Assembly: GCA_002346305.1 (NCBI GenBank)
Contig: DDZI01000038.1
Coordinates: forward strand, 382-19,625
Direction of reading: 5' to 3'
Origin: Actinobacteria bacterium UBA3012
GTDB lineage: Bacteria; Actinomycetota; Actinomycetes; Nanopelagicales; Nanopelagicaceae
Length of the DNA stretch: 19,244 nucleotides
Position numbers and translations under genes: made by a program. Shown here piece after piece: positions 1 through 5,582 of this stretch (the first letter of the stretch is position 1; every line of letters begins with the position of its first letter). Under the pieces are notes generated by a model that was not told where the DNA came from, searched no databases, and saw nothing but the letters and a program-made list of their open reading frames with translations.

Positions 1-550
1 AGTGTGTCTTTCCCAAACCTGACTCACCGTAAATAAATAATGGGTTGTAAGCCTTACCCGGAGCTTCGGCAACAGCGACTGCAGCAGCGTGGGCAAAACG
101 ATTTGATGAGCCGATCACAAAAGTTTCAAAGATGTAGCGAGGGTTTAATTGGTATGGCTCTTTGTTTAATACTGGTTCGTTGCTGCGGCCGGTTCCGGCA
201 CGTTGTGGAGCAGTTTCAGTTTCAACAACTTCAGGAAGTTCAACTTCTGGTCTTTGCGCAATTTCAAGTGATTCATCAATTGTTACTGCGACTCGAACTT
301 CGCGACCAAATTCATAAGAAAGAGTTTCAGTTATCAAAGAACGCAATCTGGTTTCAAGAACATCTTTTGCAAATGCATTTGGTGCCGCGATAAGAATTGT
401 GGTGCTGCCATTGCTGTCGATTACACCCATTGGTCTGGTCAAACTTAAGAAGGCGCGGTGCTGAGGCGCATCTTCGGCAATTTTTTGAATTGTGCTCGCC
501 CACAGTGCTGGTAGGTCGAGCGTTGTTTCAACTGAAAGGGAGTCAGTCAT
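1..550 (-). CDS. dnaA: Chromosomal replication initiator DnaA (N-terminal part, truncated by window edge)
   Basis: DnaA binds DnaA boxes at oriC, melts the origin and loads the replicative helicase. The first 183 codons are visible, from ATG at 548-550 leftward past base 1. Residues 1 to about 90 match DnaA domain I (begins MTDSLSVETT; contains APNAFAKDVLETRL). A Glu/Pro/Thr-rich linker follows (domain II). Domain III begins with NPRYIFETFVIGSSNRFAHAA, and the Walker A motif GESGLGKTH falls at residues 175-183, exactly at the edge. The start is supported by GAGG at 556-559, five bases before the ATG. The gene diverges from rpmH across oriC, the standard actinobacterial arrangement. The rest of the AAA+ domain and the DNA-binding domain IV lie outside the window. 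Identification is very secure. Confidence 0.97.
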   Translation of the reverse strand, partial: MTDSLSVETTLDLPALWASTIQKIAEDAPQHRAFLSLTRPMGVIDSNGSTTILIAAPNAFAKDVLETRLRSLITETLSYEFGREVRVAVTIDESLEIAQRPEVELPEVVETETAPQRAGTGRSNEPVLNKEPYQLNPRYIFETFVIGSSNRFAHAAAVAVAEAPGKAYNPLFIYGESGLGKTH

Positions 551-594
551 GAAAACCTCATTCTCTATACTTACCCACTGCTCTATCCACAAAG

Positions 595-603
595 TTATCC
601 ACA
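595..603 (+). promoter_or_regulatory. DnaA box (perfect TTATCCACA)
   Basis: This is an exact match to the DnaA box. It is preceded by a one-mismatch box CTATCCACA at 583-591 and followed by a degenerate inverted copy at 607-616, making a small cluster next to the dnaA start that could serve both origin binding and dnaA autoregulation. Confidence 0.88.
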
Positions 604-728
604 ATCTGTGGGGTAATCTTCAGCAATTGTCCGATATGCCGGATTCTTGCCGTCCCATTTGAGGGGTCAACCCAGGTGCCTGTGGAGAAGATCGGACGAT
701 AGCGAGTATTTTGAGCTATGACAAATAG

Positions 729-737
729 TTATCCACA
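729..737 (+). promoter_or_regulatory. DnaA box (perfect TTATCCACA)
   Basis: This is a second exact DnaA box, 134 bases from the first and in the same orientation. It lies on the rpmH side of the origin, immediately left of the inverted repeat at 741-764. Confidence 0.88.
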
Positions 738-740
738 ACT

Positions 741-764
741 CTAAACCTCGCCTTTGGGGTTTAG
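741..764. repeat. Inverted repeat in oriC (9-bp stem)
   Basis: CTAAACCTC at 741-749 pairs with GGGGTTTAG at 756-764 (eight Watson-Crick pairs and one G-T) around the six-base loop GCCTTT. No T-run follows on either side, so it is not a standard intrinsic terminator. It sits four bases after the second perfect DnaA box. Confidence 0.6.
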
Positions 765-790
765 GAGGGGAAGAGGGTGGATTCGTGAGT

Positions 791-820
791 TTGACCGCAC
801 TCCCTGCAGGGCCGTACCTT
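791..820 (+). promoter_or_regulatory. Probable sigma-70-type promoter of rpmH
   Basis: TTGACC (791-796) matches a -35 box and TACCTT (815-820) fits the actinobacterial TANNNT -10 box, with an 18-base spacer. Transcription would start near 827, giving a leader of roughly 48 bases before the rpmH GTG. It probably drives rpmH-rnpA-yidD-yidC and perhaps further. Confidence 0.6.
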
Positions 821-874
821 TAGCCGCCTGAGCGAATAGCACGCTCTTACCCCAAAAGCGCTAGGAGCAATTAA

Positions 875-1012
875 GTGTCAAAACGTACTTTCCAGCCAAA
901 TAATCGTCGCCGCGCAAAGAAGCACGGTTTCCGCGCACGTATGGCAACTCGCGCTGGCCGCGCAGTTCTTTCAGCACGTCGTGCAAAAGGACGCTTACGT
1001 ATCTCTGCCTAA
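875..1012 (+). CDS. rpmH: 50S ribosomal protein L34
   Basis: L34 is a small, very basic protein of the large ribosomal subunit. This 45-residue frame starts with GTG and reads SKRTFQPNNRRRAKKHGFR, then RMATRAGRAVLSARRAKGR, the family signature along its whole length. AGGAG at 863-867, seven bases upstream, fixes the GTG start. It is the first gene to the right of oriC and precedes rnpA, the near-universal bacterial order. The length is normal for L34. Confidence 0.97.
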   Translation: MSKRTFQPNNRRRAKKHGFRARMATRAGRAVLSARRAKGRLRISA

Positions 1013-1086
1013 TTGCAGTGATTTGTAAGCCTGACCAACTCAAGTCAATCAACTTTAAATAACGTTAAGTAAAAGACGCTTACGAA

Positions 1087-1422
1087 ATGCTTCCTCCGGC
1101 GAACAGGCTAAGAAAGAAATCAGATTTCGCAATCGCTCTTAGCGGAAGAAAAATTAATTCTAAATCTTTTCAACTCTTTCTCCATAGAAGTTCGGAGAAT
1201 GCTCCACCGAAAGCGGGGCTGATTGTGGCAAAGAGTGTAGGTAACTCTGTAGTTCGCCATCGCGTTGCGCGAAAACTGCGCCATGCCATATCCCCAATCC
1301 TCAGATTATTGCCAGAGGGTTCTTTGTTGGTAGCACGAGCTTTTCCGCAGAGTGCAGCAGATATTTCTTCAACTGAATTACGTGATGAATTTGAAGTCGC
1401 TGTAAAAAAGGCATTGACGTGA
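1087..1422 (+). CDS. rnpA: Ribonuclease P protein component
   Basis: RnpA is the protein subunit that helps the RNase P RNA bind precursor tRNA and remove 5' leaders. The 111-residue product begins MLPPANRLRKKSDF, the usual N-terminus, and carries the RNA-binding helix GNSVVRHRVARKLRHA at about residues 52-67. Many bacteria have RNRVKR at this place; the RHRVAR form is common in actinobacteria. Length is typical. There is no strong Shine-Dalgarno in the 74-base gap after rpmH. The last codons overlap the GTG of yidD by four bases (GTGA), indicating translational coupling. Confidence 0.96.
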   Translation: MLPPANRLRKKSDFAIALSGRKINSKSFQLFLHRSSENAPPKAGLIVAKSVGNSVVRHRVARKLRHAISPILRLLPEGSLLVARAFPQSAADISSTELRDEFEVAVKKALT

Positions 1423-1676
1423 GCCGAATTGCAAAATTTCCGATTGCTCTTATTAGGGGATATCAAAAGTGGATTTCACCATTTATGGTCCCTCGCTGTA
1501 AGTACTACCCATCCTGTTCCAATTACGCACTTGCCGCTTTTCAGGAACGGGGAGTAATTATTGGAATTGGGCTAACTGGTTGGCGTTTATTACGATGCAA
1601 CCCTTGGTCTAAAGGTGGAATTGATTATTTATCTGAAAGTTCAAGGGAACAGGGGCTAATTCGTGGGGATATTTAA
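1419..1676 (+). CDS. yidD: Membrane protein insertion efficiency factor YidD
   Basis: YidD is a small membrane-associated factor that assists YidC/Sec insertion of membrane proteins. The 85-residue product shows an N-terminal amphipathic segment (IALIRGYQKWISPFMVPRC), the cysteine motif CKYYPSCSNYA at about residues 27-37, and the C-terminal RLLRCNPWSKGGIDYL signature. The three family cysteines are present. The GTG start overlaps the rnpA stop, and the 3' end overlaps the yidC start by 14 bases. The tight rnpA-yidD-yidC order is conserved across bacteria. Confidence 0.96.
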   Translation: MSRIAKFPIALIRGYQKWISPFMVPRCKYYPSCSNYALAAFQERGVIIGIGLTGWRLLRCNPWSKGGIDYLSESSREQGLIRGDI

Positions 1677-2607
1677 TCCGTTATATGACGCGGTTTCGTG
1701 GATCATTATGTTTTTCCATGAATTTCTTGCTCCATTCTTTGGAACTGATAGTGGAGTCACTTGGGGCTTTGCCATTATTGGACTTGTAATCTTGATTCGT
1801 ATTTTGTTAATTCCGCTTTTTGTTAAACAAATTAAAAGCCAACGCGCTTTGACAGTTTTACAACCAGAGTTGAAAGAGATTCAGAAAAAATATAAAGATG
1901 ATCGACAAAAGCAATCTGAAGAGATGATGAAGCTTTATAAAAAGCATGGCACAAATCCACTTGCTTCTTGTTTTCCAATTTTGGCCCAAGCCCCAATCTT
2001 CTTTGCATTATTTGGGGTTTTGAATGGAATTGGTCAAAATGTTCCTCGAGGTGTTTTAACTGCTGCAGATGTTTCTAGCGCGGGCGCTGCGACAATTTTC
2101 GGCGCTCCAATTTCACAAACTTTTTTAGGTAGTCCGGACAGCAAGGTCAAAGTTGTTGCGATGATCATGATTATTTTGATGTCTGCTTCTACATTTATCA
2201 CACAGCGACAACTGATGGTTAAAGGAATGCCAAAAAATACTGGCGCTCCAAACATGATGTTGCAACAACAAAAAATTATGTTGTATTTATTTCCAGTAAT
2301 TTTTGCAGTAACCGGAGTTAATTTTCCAATCGGAGTTTTGTTGTACTGGTTAACTACAAATCTTTGGACAATGGGTCAACAGTTTTATGTAATTAAAAGA
2401 AACCCAACTCCGGGATCACCGGCTTATGAAGAGTTGGAAGCAAAACGTGCGTTAAAAAATGGTGTTAAACCAGAAGACGAAGATCTTCCTGGCGATGTTG
2501 TGATCGAGGAGCCAAAAGGGCAACGCCAACAGCCAAAGAAAGAGAAGAAAAAGAAGAACCCTAAAAACCCTAATAATCCTAAGAACCCTAAGAATCCGAA
2601 AAAATAG
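1663..2607 (+). CDS. yidC: Membrane protein insertase YidC (Oxa1 family)
   Basis: YidC inserts and folds inner-membrane proteins, alone or with SecYEG. This is the short Gram-positive form (314 residues) without the large periplasmic domain of proteobacteria. Hydrophobic segments lie at about residues 9-26, 34-55, 101-121, 162-180 and 206-240 (the last probably two helices). The functionally important arginine of the hydrophilic groove is present in the second segment (LVILIRILLIPL, Arg46), followed by the basic coiled region KKYKDDRQKQSEEMMKLYKK. The GTG start is supported by AGGGG at 1651-1655. The C-terminus is a Lys/Pro/Asn tail built of five KNP-type triplets, expected to face the cytoplasm and contact ribosomes as reported for basic YidC tails elsewhere. 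Confidence 0.96.
   Translation: MGIFNPLYDAVSWIIMFFHEFLAPFFGTDSGVTWGFAIIGLVILIRILLIPLFVKQIKSQRALTVLQPELKEIQKKYKDDRQKQSEEMMKLYKKHGTNPLASCFPILAQAPIFFALFGVLNGIGQNVPRGVLTAADVSSAGAATIFGAPISQTFLGSPDSKVKVVAMIMIILMSASTFITQRQLMVKGMPKNTGAPNMMLQQQKIMLYLFPVIFAVTGVNFPIGVLLYWLTTNLWTMGQQFYVIKRNPTPGSPAYEELEAKRALKNGVKPEDEDLPGDVVIEEPKGQRQQPKKEKKKKNPKNPNNPKNPKNPKK
2554..2598 (+). repeat. 9-bp tandem repeat encoding KNP triplets at the YidC C-terminus
   Basis: There are five in-frame units of the type AAGAACCCT (variants AAAAACCCT, AATAATCCT, AAGAATCCG) encoding KNP-KNP-NNP-KNP-KNP. The unit length is a multiple of three, so slippage changes the tail length without a frameshift. Confidence 0.85.
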
Positions 2608-2631
2608 TACAAACCACCATAATTTTTACAT

Positions 2632-2650
2632 ATCGCCCACAATGGGTGAT
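2632..2650 (+). other. Hairpin between yidC and jag
   Basis: ATCGCCCA (2632-2639) pairs with TGGGTGAT (2643-2650) around loop CAA, eight pairs including one G-T. No T-run follows, so it is more likely an mRNA-processing or attenuating structure than a strong terminator. It lies ten bases before the jag Shine-Dalgarno. Confidence 0.5.
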
Positions 2651-2670
2651 TGGTTGAGCAGGAGGCAAAG

Positions 2671-3144
2671 ATGGAAAAGAGTGAGATTTCACGTTTAGAG
2701 GAAGAGGGCGACCTCGCTGCAGATTACCTAGAGGTTTTGCTTGATATTGCAGATCTGCCTGGGGATATCGATATTGATGTTGAAAACGGGCGCGCAGCGT
2801 TAGCTATTGAAGGTGGAGAGCTGACTCATCTAATTGGTGAAGAGGGTGAAGTTCTTGAAGCACTTCAAGAGTTAACCCGCATGGCAGTCCAGCAAAACAC
2901 TGGAGACCGTTCCCGGTTAATGCTTGATATTGAAGGCTTTCGCGATAAGAAAAAGAGTGCGTTACGGACTCTCGCGCAAGAGCGTGCTGAAGAGGTTAAG
3001 AGCAGCGGAGAGTCAATCACTTTGCCACCAATGAATGCTTTTGAGCGCAAAGTCATCCACGACACCATTGGTGAATTGGGGCTAGCCAGCGAATCTGAGG
3101 GCGAAGAGCCAAATCGCTGTGTTGTAATTCTGCCAGCCTCCTAA
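2671..3144 (+). CDS. jag: Jag/KhpB-type RNA-binding protein (KH and R3H domains)
   Basis: Jag (SpoIIIJ-associated, KhpB-like) proteins bind RNA and are encoded next to yidC in most Gram-positives. This 157-residue product has an acidic N-terminus, a KH-like domain (about residues 40-95, with the GEEGEVLEALQELTRMA helix) and an R3H domain (about 95-155, with RTLAQERAEEV, LPPMNAFERKVIH and RCVVILPAS). The N-terminal Jag_N domain of Bacillus is absent, as is usual in actinobacteria. The frame can be read from TTG at 2650, but a perfect AGGAGG at 2660-2665, five bases before ATG 2671, decides for the internal ATG. Confidence 0.94.
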   Translation: MEKSEISRLEEEGDLAADYLEVLLDIADLPGDIDIDVENGRAALAIEGGELTHLIGEEGEVLEALQELTRMAVQQNTGDRSRLMLDIEGFRDKKKSALRTLAQERAEEVKSSGESITLPPMNAFERKVIHDTIGELGLASESEGEEPNRCVVILPAS

Positions 3145-3158
3145 GAGCGGGAGCTCTT
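3143..3158 (+). other. Short hairpin overlapping the jag stop and rsmG ribosome binding site
   Basis: AAGAGC (3143-3148) pairs with GCTCTT (3153-3158) around loop GGGA. The GGGAG that serves as the rsmG Shine-Dalgarno sits mostly in the loop, so the structure would present or mask that site and not end transcription. There is no T-run beyond TTT. Confidence 0.4.
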
Positions 3159-3160
3159 TG

Positions 3161-3778
3161 GTGGATGTTTCACGGGAAACCTTAACTCCGATATTTGGAG
3201 AGTTAACTGACCAAGCCCTTGAATACGGTGGAATTTTGGCAAGTACTGCGGTCGAACGTGGCTTGATCGGACCCCGTGAAGTGGATCGGATTTGGGATCG
3301 ACATATCTTTAACTCCTTGCCGCTAATTACCTTGATGCCAAAGGGTGCAACGGTTATTGATATTGGAAGCGGGGCTGGCCTTCCGGGGATTGTCCTTGGG
3401 TTGGCTCGGCCAGATTTGCAGATAACTTTGTTGGAGCCATTAGAGCGCCGAGCCAACTTCCTCTTAGAGGTCATTACCCAACTTGGATTAGCCAACCTTG
3501 AGGTAGTTCGCGGTCGGGCCGAGCAACACAAAACGCGGTATCAAATAGTCACCGCCAGGGCAGTGGCACCTTTGCCTAAGTTATTGCAGATTAGTTGGCG
3601 GTTGATCGCGCCAGGGGGAAAGTTGCTGGCTTTGAAGGGGGAGAGCGCGGAAAGCGAGCTGGCGGCTGCACCCATGAGTCGCTTTAACCCAAGCAAAGCA
3701 GAGGTAATTCTGGCCTCATTTCCACTTTTGCCGGAGCAACCTCCGGTGAGGGTGATTTCCATTGAAAAGGCTGGTTAA
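3161..3778 (+). CDS. rsmG: 16S rRNA (guanine-N7)-methyltransferase RsmG
   Basis: RsmG (GidB) uses S-adenosylmethionine to methylate N7 of G527 (E. coli numbering) in 16S rRNA; loss gives low-level streptomycin resistance in several bacteria. The 205-residue product shows the family's WDRHIFNSLPL segment, the SAM-binding loop VIDIGSGAGLPGIVL (about residues 65-79), the acidic LLEP strand end and GGKLLALKG. I chose GTG 3161 over TTG 3158 because GGGAG (3149-3153) is then seven bases upstream. The first codons (MDVSRET) contain a parS-like site. The gene looks somewhat richer in G and C than yidC or parA. It is followed after nine bases, in the same frame, by parA. Confidence 0.95.
   Translation: MDVSRETLTPIFGELTDQALEYGGILASTAVERGLIGPREVDRIWDRHIFNSLPLITLMPKGATVIDIGSGAGLPGIVLGLARPDLQITLLEPLERRANFLLEVITQLGLANLEVVRGRAEQHKTRYQIVTARAVAPLPKLLQISWRLIAPGGKLLALKGESAESELAAAPMSRFNPSKAEVILASFPLLPEQPPVRVISIEKAG
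3166..3181. promoter_or_regulatory. parS: parS-like centromere site in the 5' end of rsmG
   Basis: TGTTTCACGGGAAACC differs from the bacterial consensus TGTTTCACGTGAAACA at two of 16 positions and from the actinobacterial core GTTTCACGTGAAAC at one of 14 (T to G in the centre). It would be bound by the ParB encoded at 4669-5580, nucleating the origin-proximal ParB complex. It encodes VSRET of RsmG. Confidence 0.78.
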
Positions 3779-3787
3779 CTCACCCTC

Positions 3788-4672
3788 GTGGATTCACGTG
3801 AAACAACTCAAAGTAAAGAGGGCAGCAGGAAAAAAGTAGTAGGTACCCGCAGGTTGCGCGAACCACTTCCCAAACCAAAAGCCACTCGGATTTTCACTGT
3901 TGCCAATCAAAAGGGCGGAGTAGGTAAAACGACTACTGCGGTAAATATTGCTGCTGCTCTAGCTATGGGTGGATTAAAAGTTTTAGTTATTGATTTAGAT
4001 CCCCAGGGCAATGCCAGTACTGCCCTCGGTGCAGACCGCAGTGAAGATGTTGCAGGCAGTTACGAAGTTTTAGTTGAAAATAAATCCATCGCTGATTTAA
4101 TGCAAAAAGCACCAGGTTTTCCAGAACTTTATTGTTTGCCAGCGAGTGTTAATTTAGCTGGAGCCGAAATTGATTTAGTTGCACTTGATCGTCGCGAATC
4201 TCGATTGAAAGAAGCAATTTCAAATCTAACAATGAGCCACAAATTTGATTACTTAATAATTGATTGTCCACCAAGTCTTGGTTTGTTAACAATTAATGCG
4301 CTAATTGCGGCAGATGAATTATTGATTCCAATTCAATGTGAGTATTACGCACTCGAAGGAGTCGCACAATTATTAAATATAATTTCGCGAGTAACTGCTG
4401 GCGCTAATCCAACATTACATATCTCAGCAATCTTGTTAACTATGTTTGATGGAAGAACTCGATTAGCAAATGATGTTGCTGCAAGTGTGCGCGAACATTT
4501 TCCACGTGAAGTATTGCAAAGTGTAATTCCGCGAGCAGTACGTGTTTCAGAAGCTCCTTCTTATGGACAAACAGTAATGACTTATGACATGTCTTCACCT
4601 GGTGCAATTGCATACTTAAATGCTGCGCGCGAAATTTGTGAACGAGATAACCGACAGGAGATAGCAAAATGA
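3788..4672 (+). CDS. parA: Chromosome-partitioning ATPase ParA (Soj)
   Basis: ParA is a Walker-type ATPase that moves ParB-bound origins along the nucleoid. The 294-residue product has a basic 35-residue N-terminal extension (GSRKKVVGTRRLREPLPKPK) that could aid non-specific DNA binding, the deviant Walker A motif KGGVGKTTT (about residues 42-50), DLDPQGNAS (Walker A'), LIIDCPPSLG (Walker B) and the C-terminal SEAPSYGQTVM segment. The GTG start lacks a Shine-Dalgarno. It lies nine bases after, and in the same reading frame as, the rsmG stop, so re-initiation after rsmG is likely. A parS-like site covers codons 1-6. The gene overlaps parB by four bases (ATGA). Confidence 0.96.
   Translation: MDSRETTQSKEGSRKKVVGTRRLREPLPKPKATRIFTVANQKGGVGKTTTAVNIAAALAMGGLKVLVIDLDPQGNASTALGADRSEDVAGSYEVLVENKSIADLMQKAPGFPELYCLPASVNLAGAEIDLVALDRRESRLKEAISNLTMSHKFDYLIIDCPPSLGLLTINALIAADELLIPIQCEYYALEGVAQLLNIISRVTAGANPTLHISAILLTMFDGRTRLANDVAASVREHFPREVLQSVIPRAVRVSEAPSYGQTVMTYDMSSPGAIAYLNAAREICERDNRQEIAK
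3790..3805. promoter_or_regulatory. parS: parS-like centromere site in the 5' end of parA
   Basis: GGATTCACGTGAAACA matches the consensus TGTTTCACGTGAAACA at 14 of 16 positions. Within the 14-base core GTTTCACGTGAAAC only the second base differs, and the CACGTG centre is intact. It overlaps the parA start codon, so ParB binding here could also repress or block parA initiation. It encodes DSRET of ParA. Confidence 0.78.
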
Positions 4673-5580
4673 GTACACGTAAAGGTGGATTAGGCCGTGG
4701 ACTCGGTGCGTTAATTCCAACAAGTGAACCAGTGCAGTTAACAAAAAGTGTTGCAGGGATAGAAGTAGAAGTTGCAAACTTGAAAGAGGTTTTGATTTCA
4801 CAAATCTCACCAAACCCACGTCAACCGCGCACTGTTTTTGATGAAGAAGCTTTAAATGAACTCATTACTTCGATAAAAGAAGTCGGAATATTACAACCAC
4901 CGGTTGTGCGAAATGTTGGTGGTGCTGGCAGCGGAAAATATGAATTAGTAATGGGCGAGCGGCGTTTTCGCGCCGCAAAGGCTGCAGGGCTAACGCAAAT
5001 TCCAGTAATCATTAGGCAGACTCCAGATGATCAACTTTTGCGGGAAGCATTGCTGGAAAACATTCATCGTAGCCAATTAAATGCATTAGAAGAAGGCGCC
5101 GCATACAGTCAATTACTTACTGATTTTAATTACACCCACGATGAATTAGCGCTACGGATTGGTCGCTCAAGACCACACATCTCAAATACTTTACGACTTT
5201 TGCAACTTCCTCCAACTGTGCAACGGCGAGTAGCCGCCGGAGTTTTATCAGCCGGCCATGCAAGAGCATTGCTATCGCTAGAAGGCGAAGCAGCGATGGA
5301 GAAGTTAGCAGCACGTATAGTTGCAGAAGGATTAAGTGTTAGAGCAACTGAAGAAATTGTTTCTATGGGAAGCAAAGCAAGTAAACCTGGAAAGAACAAG
5401 AAGGCTAAATCTCGGAATACCGAAAATGTGGAACTAGAAGAGATTGGTAATCAACTAGGGGATCATCTCGACACTCGGGTTAGAGTTGAAATGGGTAGTG
5501 GTAAGAGCAATGGAAAATTAATTATCGAGTTTGCATCAGGTGCTGATTTACAACGAATCATAAAGGAGATCAAAGGATAA
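4669..5580 (+). CDS. parB: Chromosome-partitioning protein ParB (Spo0J), parS-binding CTPase
   Basis: ParB binds parS, loads as a CTP-dependent sliding clamp and recruits SMC and ParA. The 303-residue product starts with the ParA-stimulating peptide KGGLGRGLGALIP. Then come the SPNPRQPR box, the CTP-binding GERRFRA motif (residues 96-102), LLENIHRSQLNALEE, a helix-turn-helix at about 156-180 (TIGRSRPHISNTLRLL-like, here ALRIGRSRPHISNTLRLL) and a basic linker (SKPGKNKKAKS) before the C-terminal dimerisation domain (VRVEMGSGKSNGKLIIEF). CAGGAG at 4655-4660 supports the ATG, which overlaps the parA stop. All key motifs are intact. Confidence 0.97.
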   Translation: MSTRKGGLGRGLGALIPTSEPVQLTKSVAGIEVEVANLKEVLISQISPNPRQPRTVFDEEALNELITSIKEVGILQPPVVRNVGGAGSGKYELVMGERRFRAAKAAGLTQIPVIIRQTPDDQLLREALLENIHRSQLNALEEGAAYSQLLTDFNYTHDELALRIGRSRPHISNTLRLLQLPPTVQRRVAAGVLSAGHARALLSLEGEAAMEKLAARIVAEGLSVRATEEIVSMGSKASKPGKNKKAKSRNTENVELEEIGNQLGDHLDTRVRVEMGSGKSNGKLIIEFASGADLQRIIKEIKG

Positions 5581-5582
5581 AT

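Larger units (their letters stand above)
551..862. other. oriC: Chromosomal replication origin oriC (dnaA-rpmH intergenic region)
   Basis: This non-coding stretch of about 310 bases separates divergent dnaA and rpmH, the position of oriC in most actinobacteria. It holds two perfect DnaA boxes of sequence TTATCCACA (595-603 and 729-737). One-mismatch variants are CTATCCACA at 583-591 and, on the minus strand, TTCTCCACA at 681-689. A degenerate inverted copy (TGTGGGGTAA, 607-616) follows the first box three bases downstream. A 9-bp-stem inverted repeat lies at 741-764. The rpmH promoter and ribosome binding site occupy the right end. No long AT-only unwinding element is obvious. Origin function is inferred from position and boxes. 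Confidence 0.88.

Noticed and set aside
40..393. Plus-strand reading frame of 117 codons at the left edge
   Set aside because: It is antisense to dnaA, is Gln/Leu-rich with no family resemblance, and the minus strand reads a clear DnaA with the Walker A motif.
1170..1466. Minus-strand frame antisense to rnpA, and similar antisense frames across parB, the SelA-like gene and murJ
   Set aside because: Their translations show no domains and are explained by codon structure of the genuine genes on the opposite strand.
2632..2650. Intrinsic terminator after yidC
   Set aside because: The hairpin is real, but no T-run follows and jag continues in the same direction; it is listed only as a hairpin.
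2650..2670. TTG start for jag seven codons upstream
   Set aside because: The perfect AGGAGG at 2660-2665 lies inside that extension and is correctly spaced for ATG 2671.
4498..4514. Possible third parS site in parA (contains CCACGTGAAG)
   Set aside because: Only the CACGTGAA centre matches; the flanks differ at too many positions for ParB recognition.
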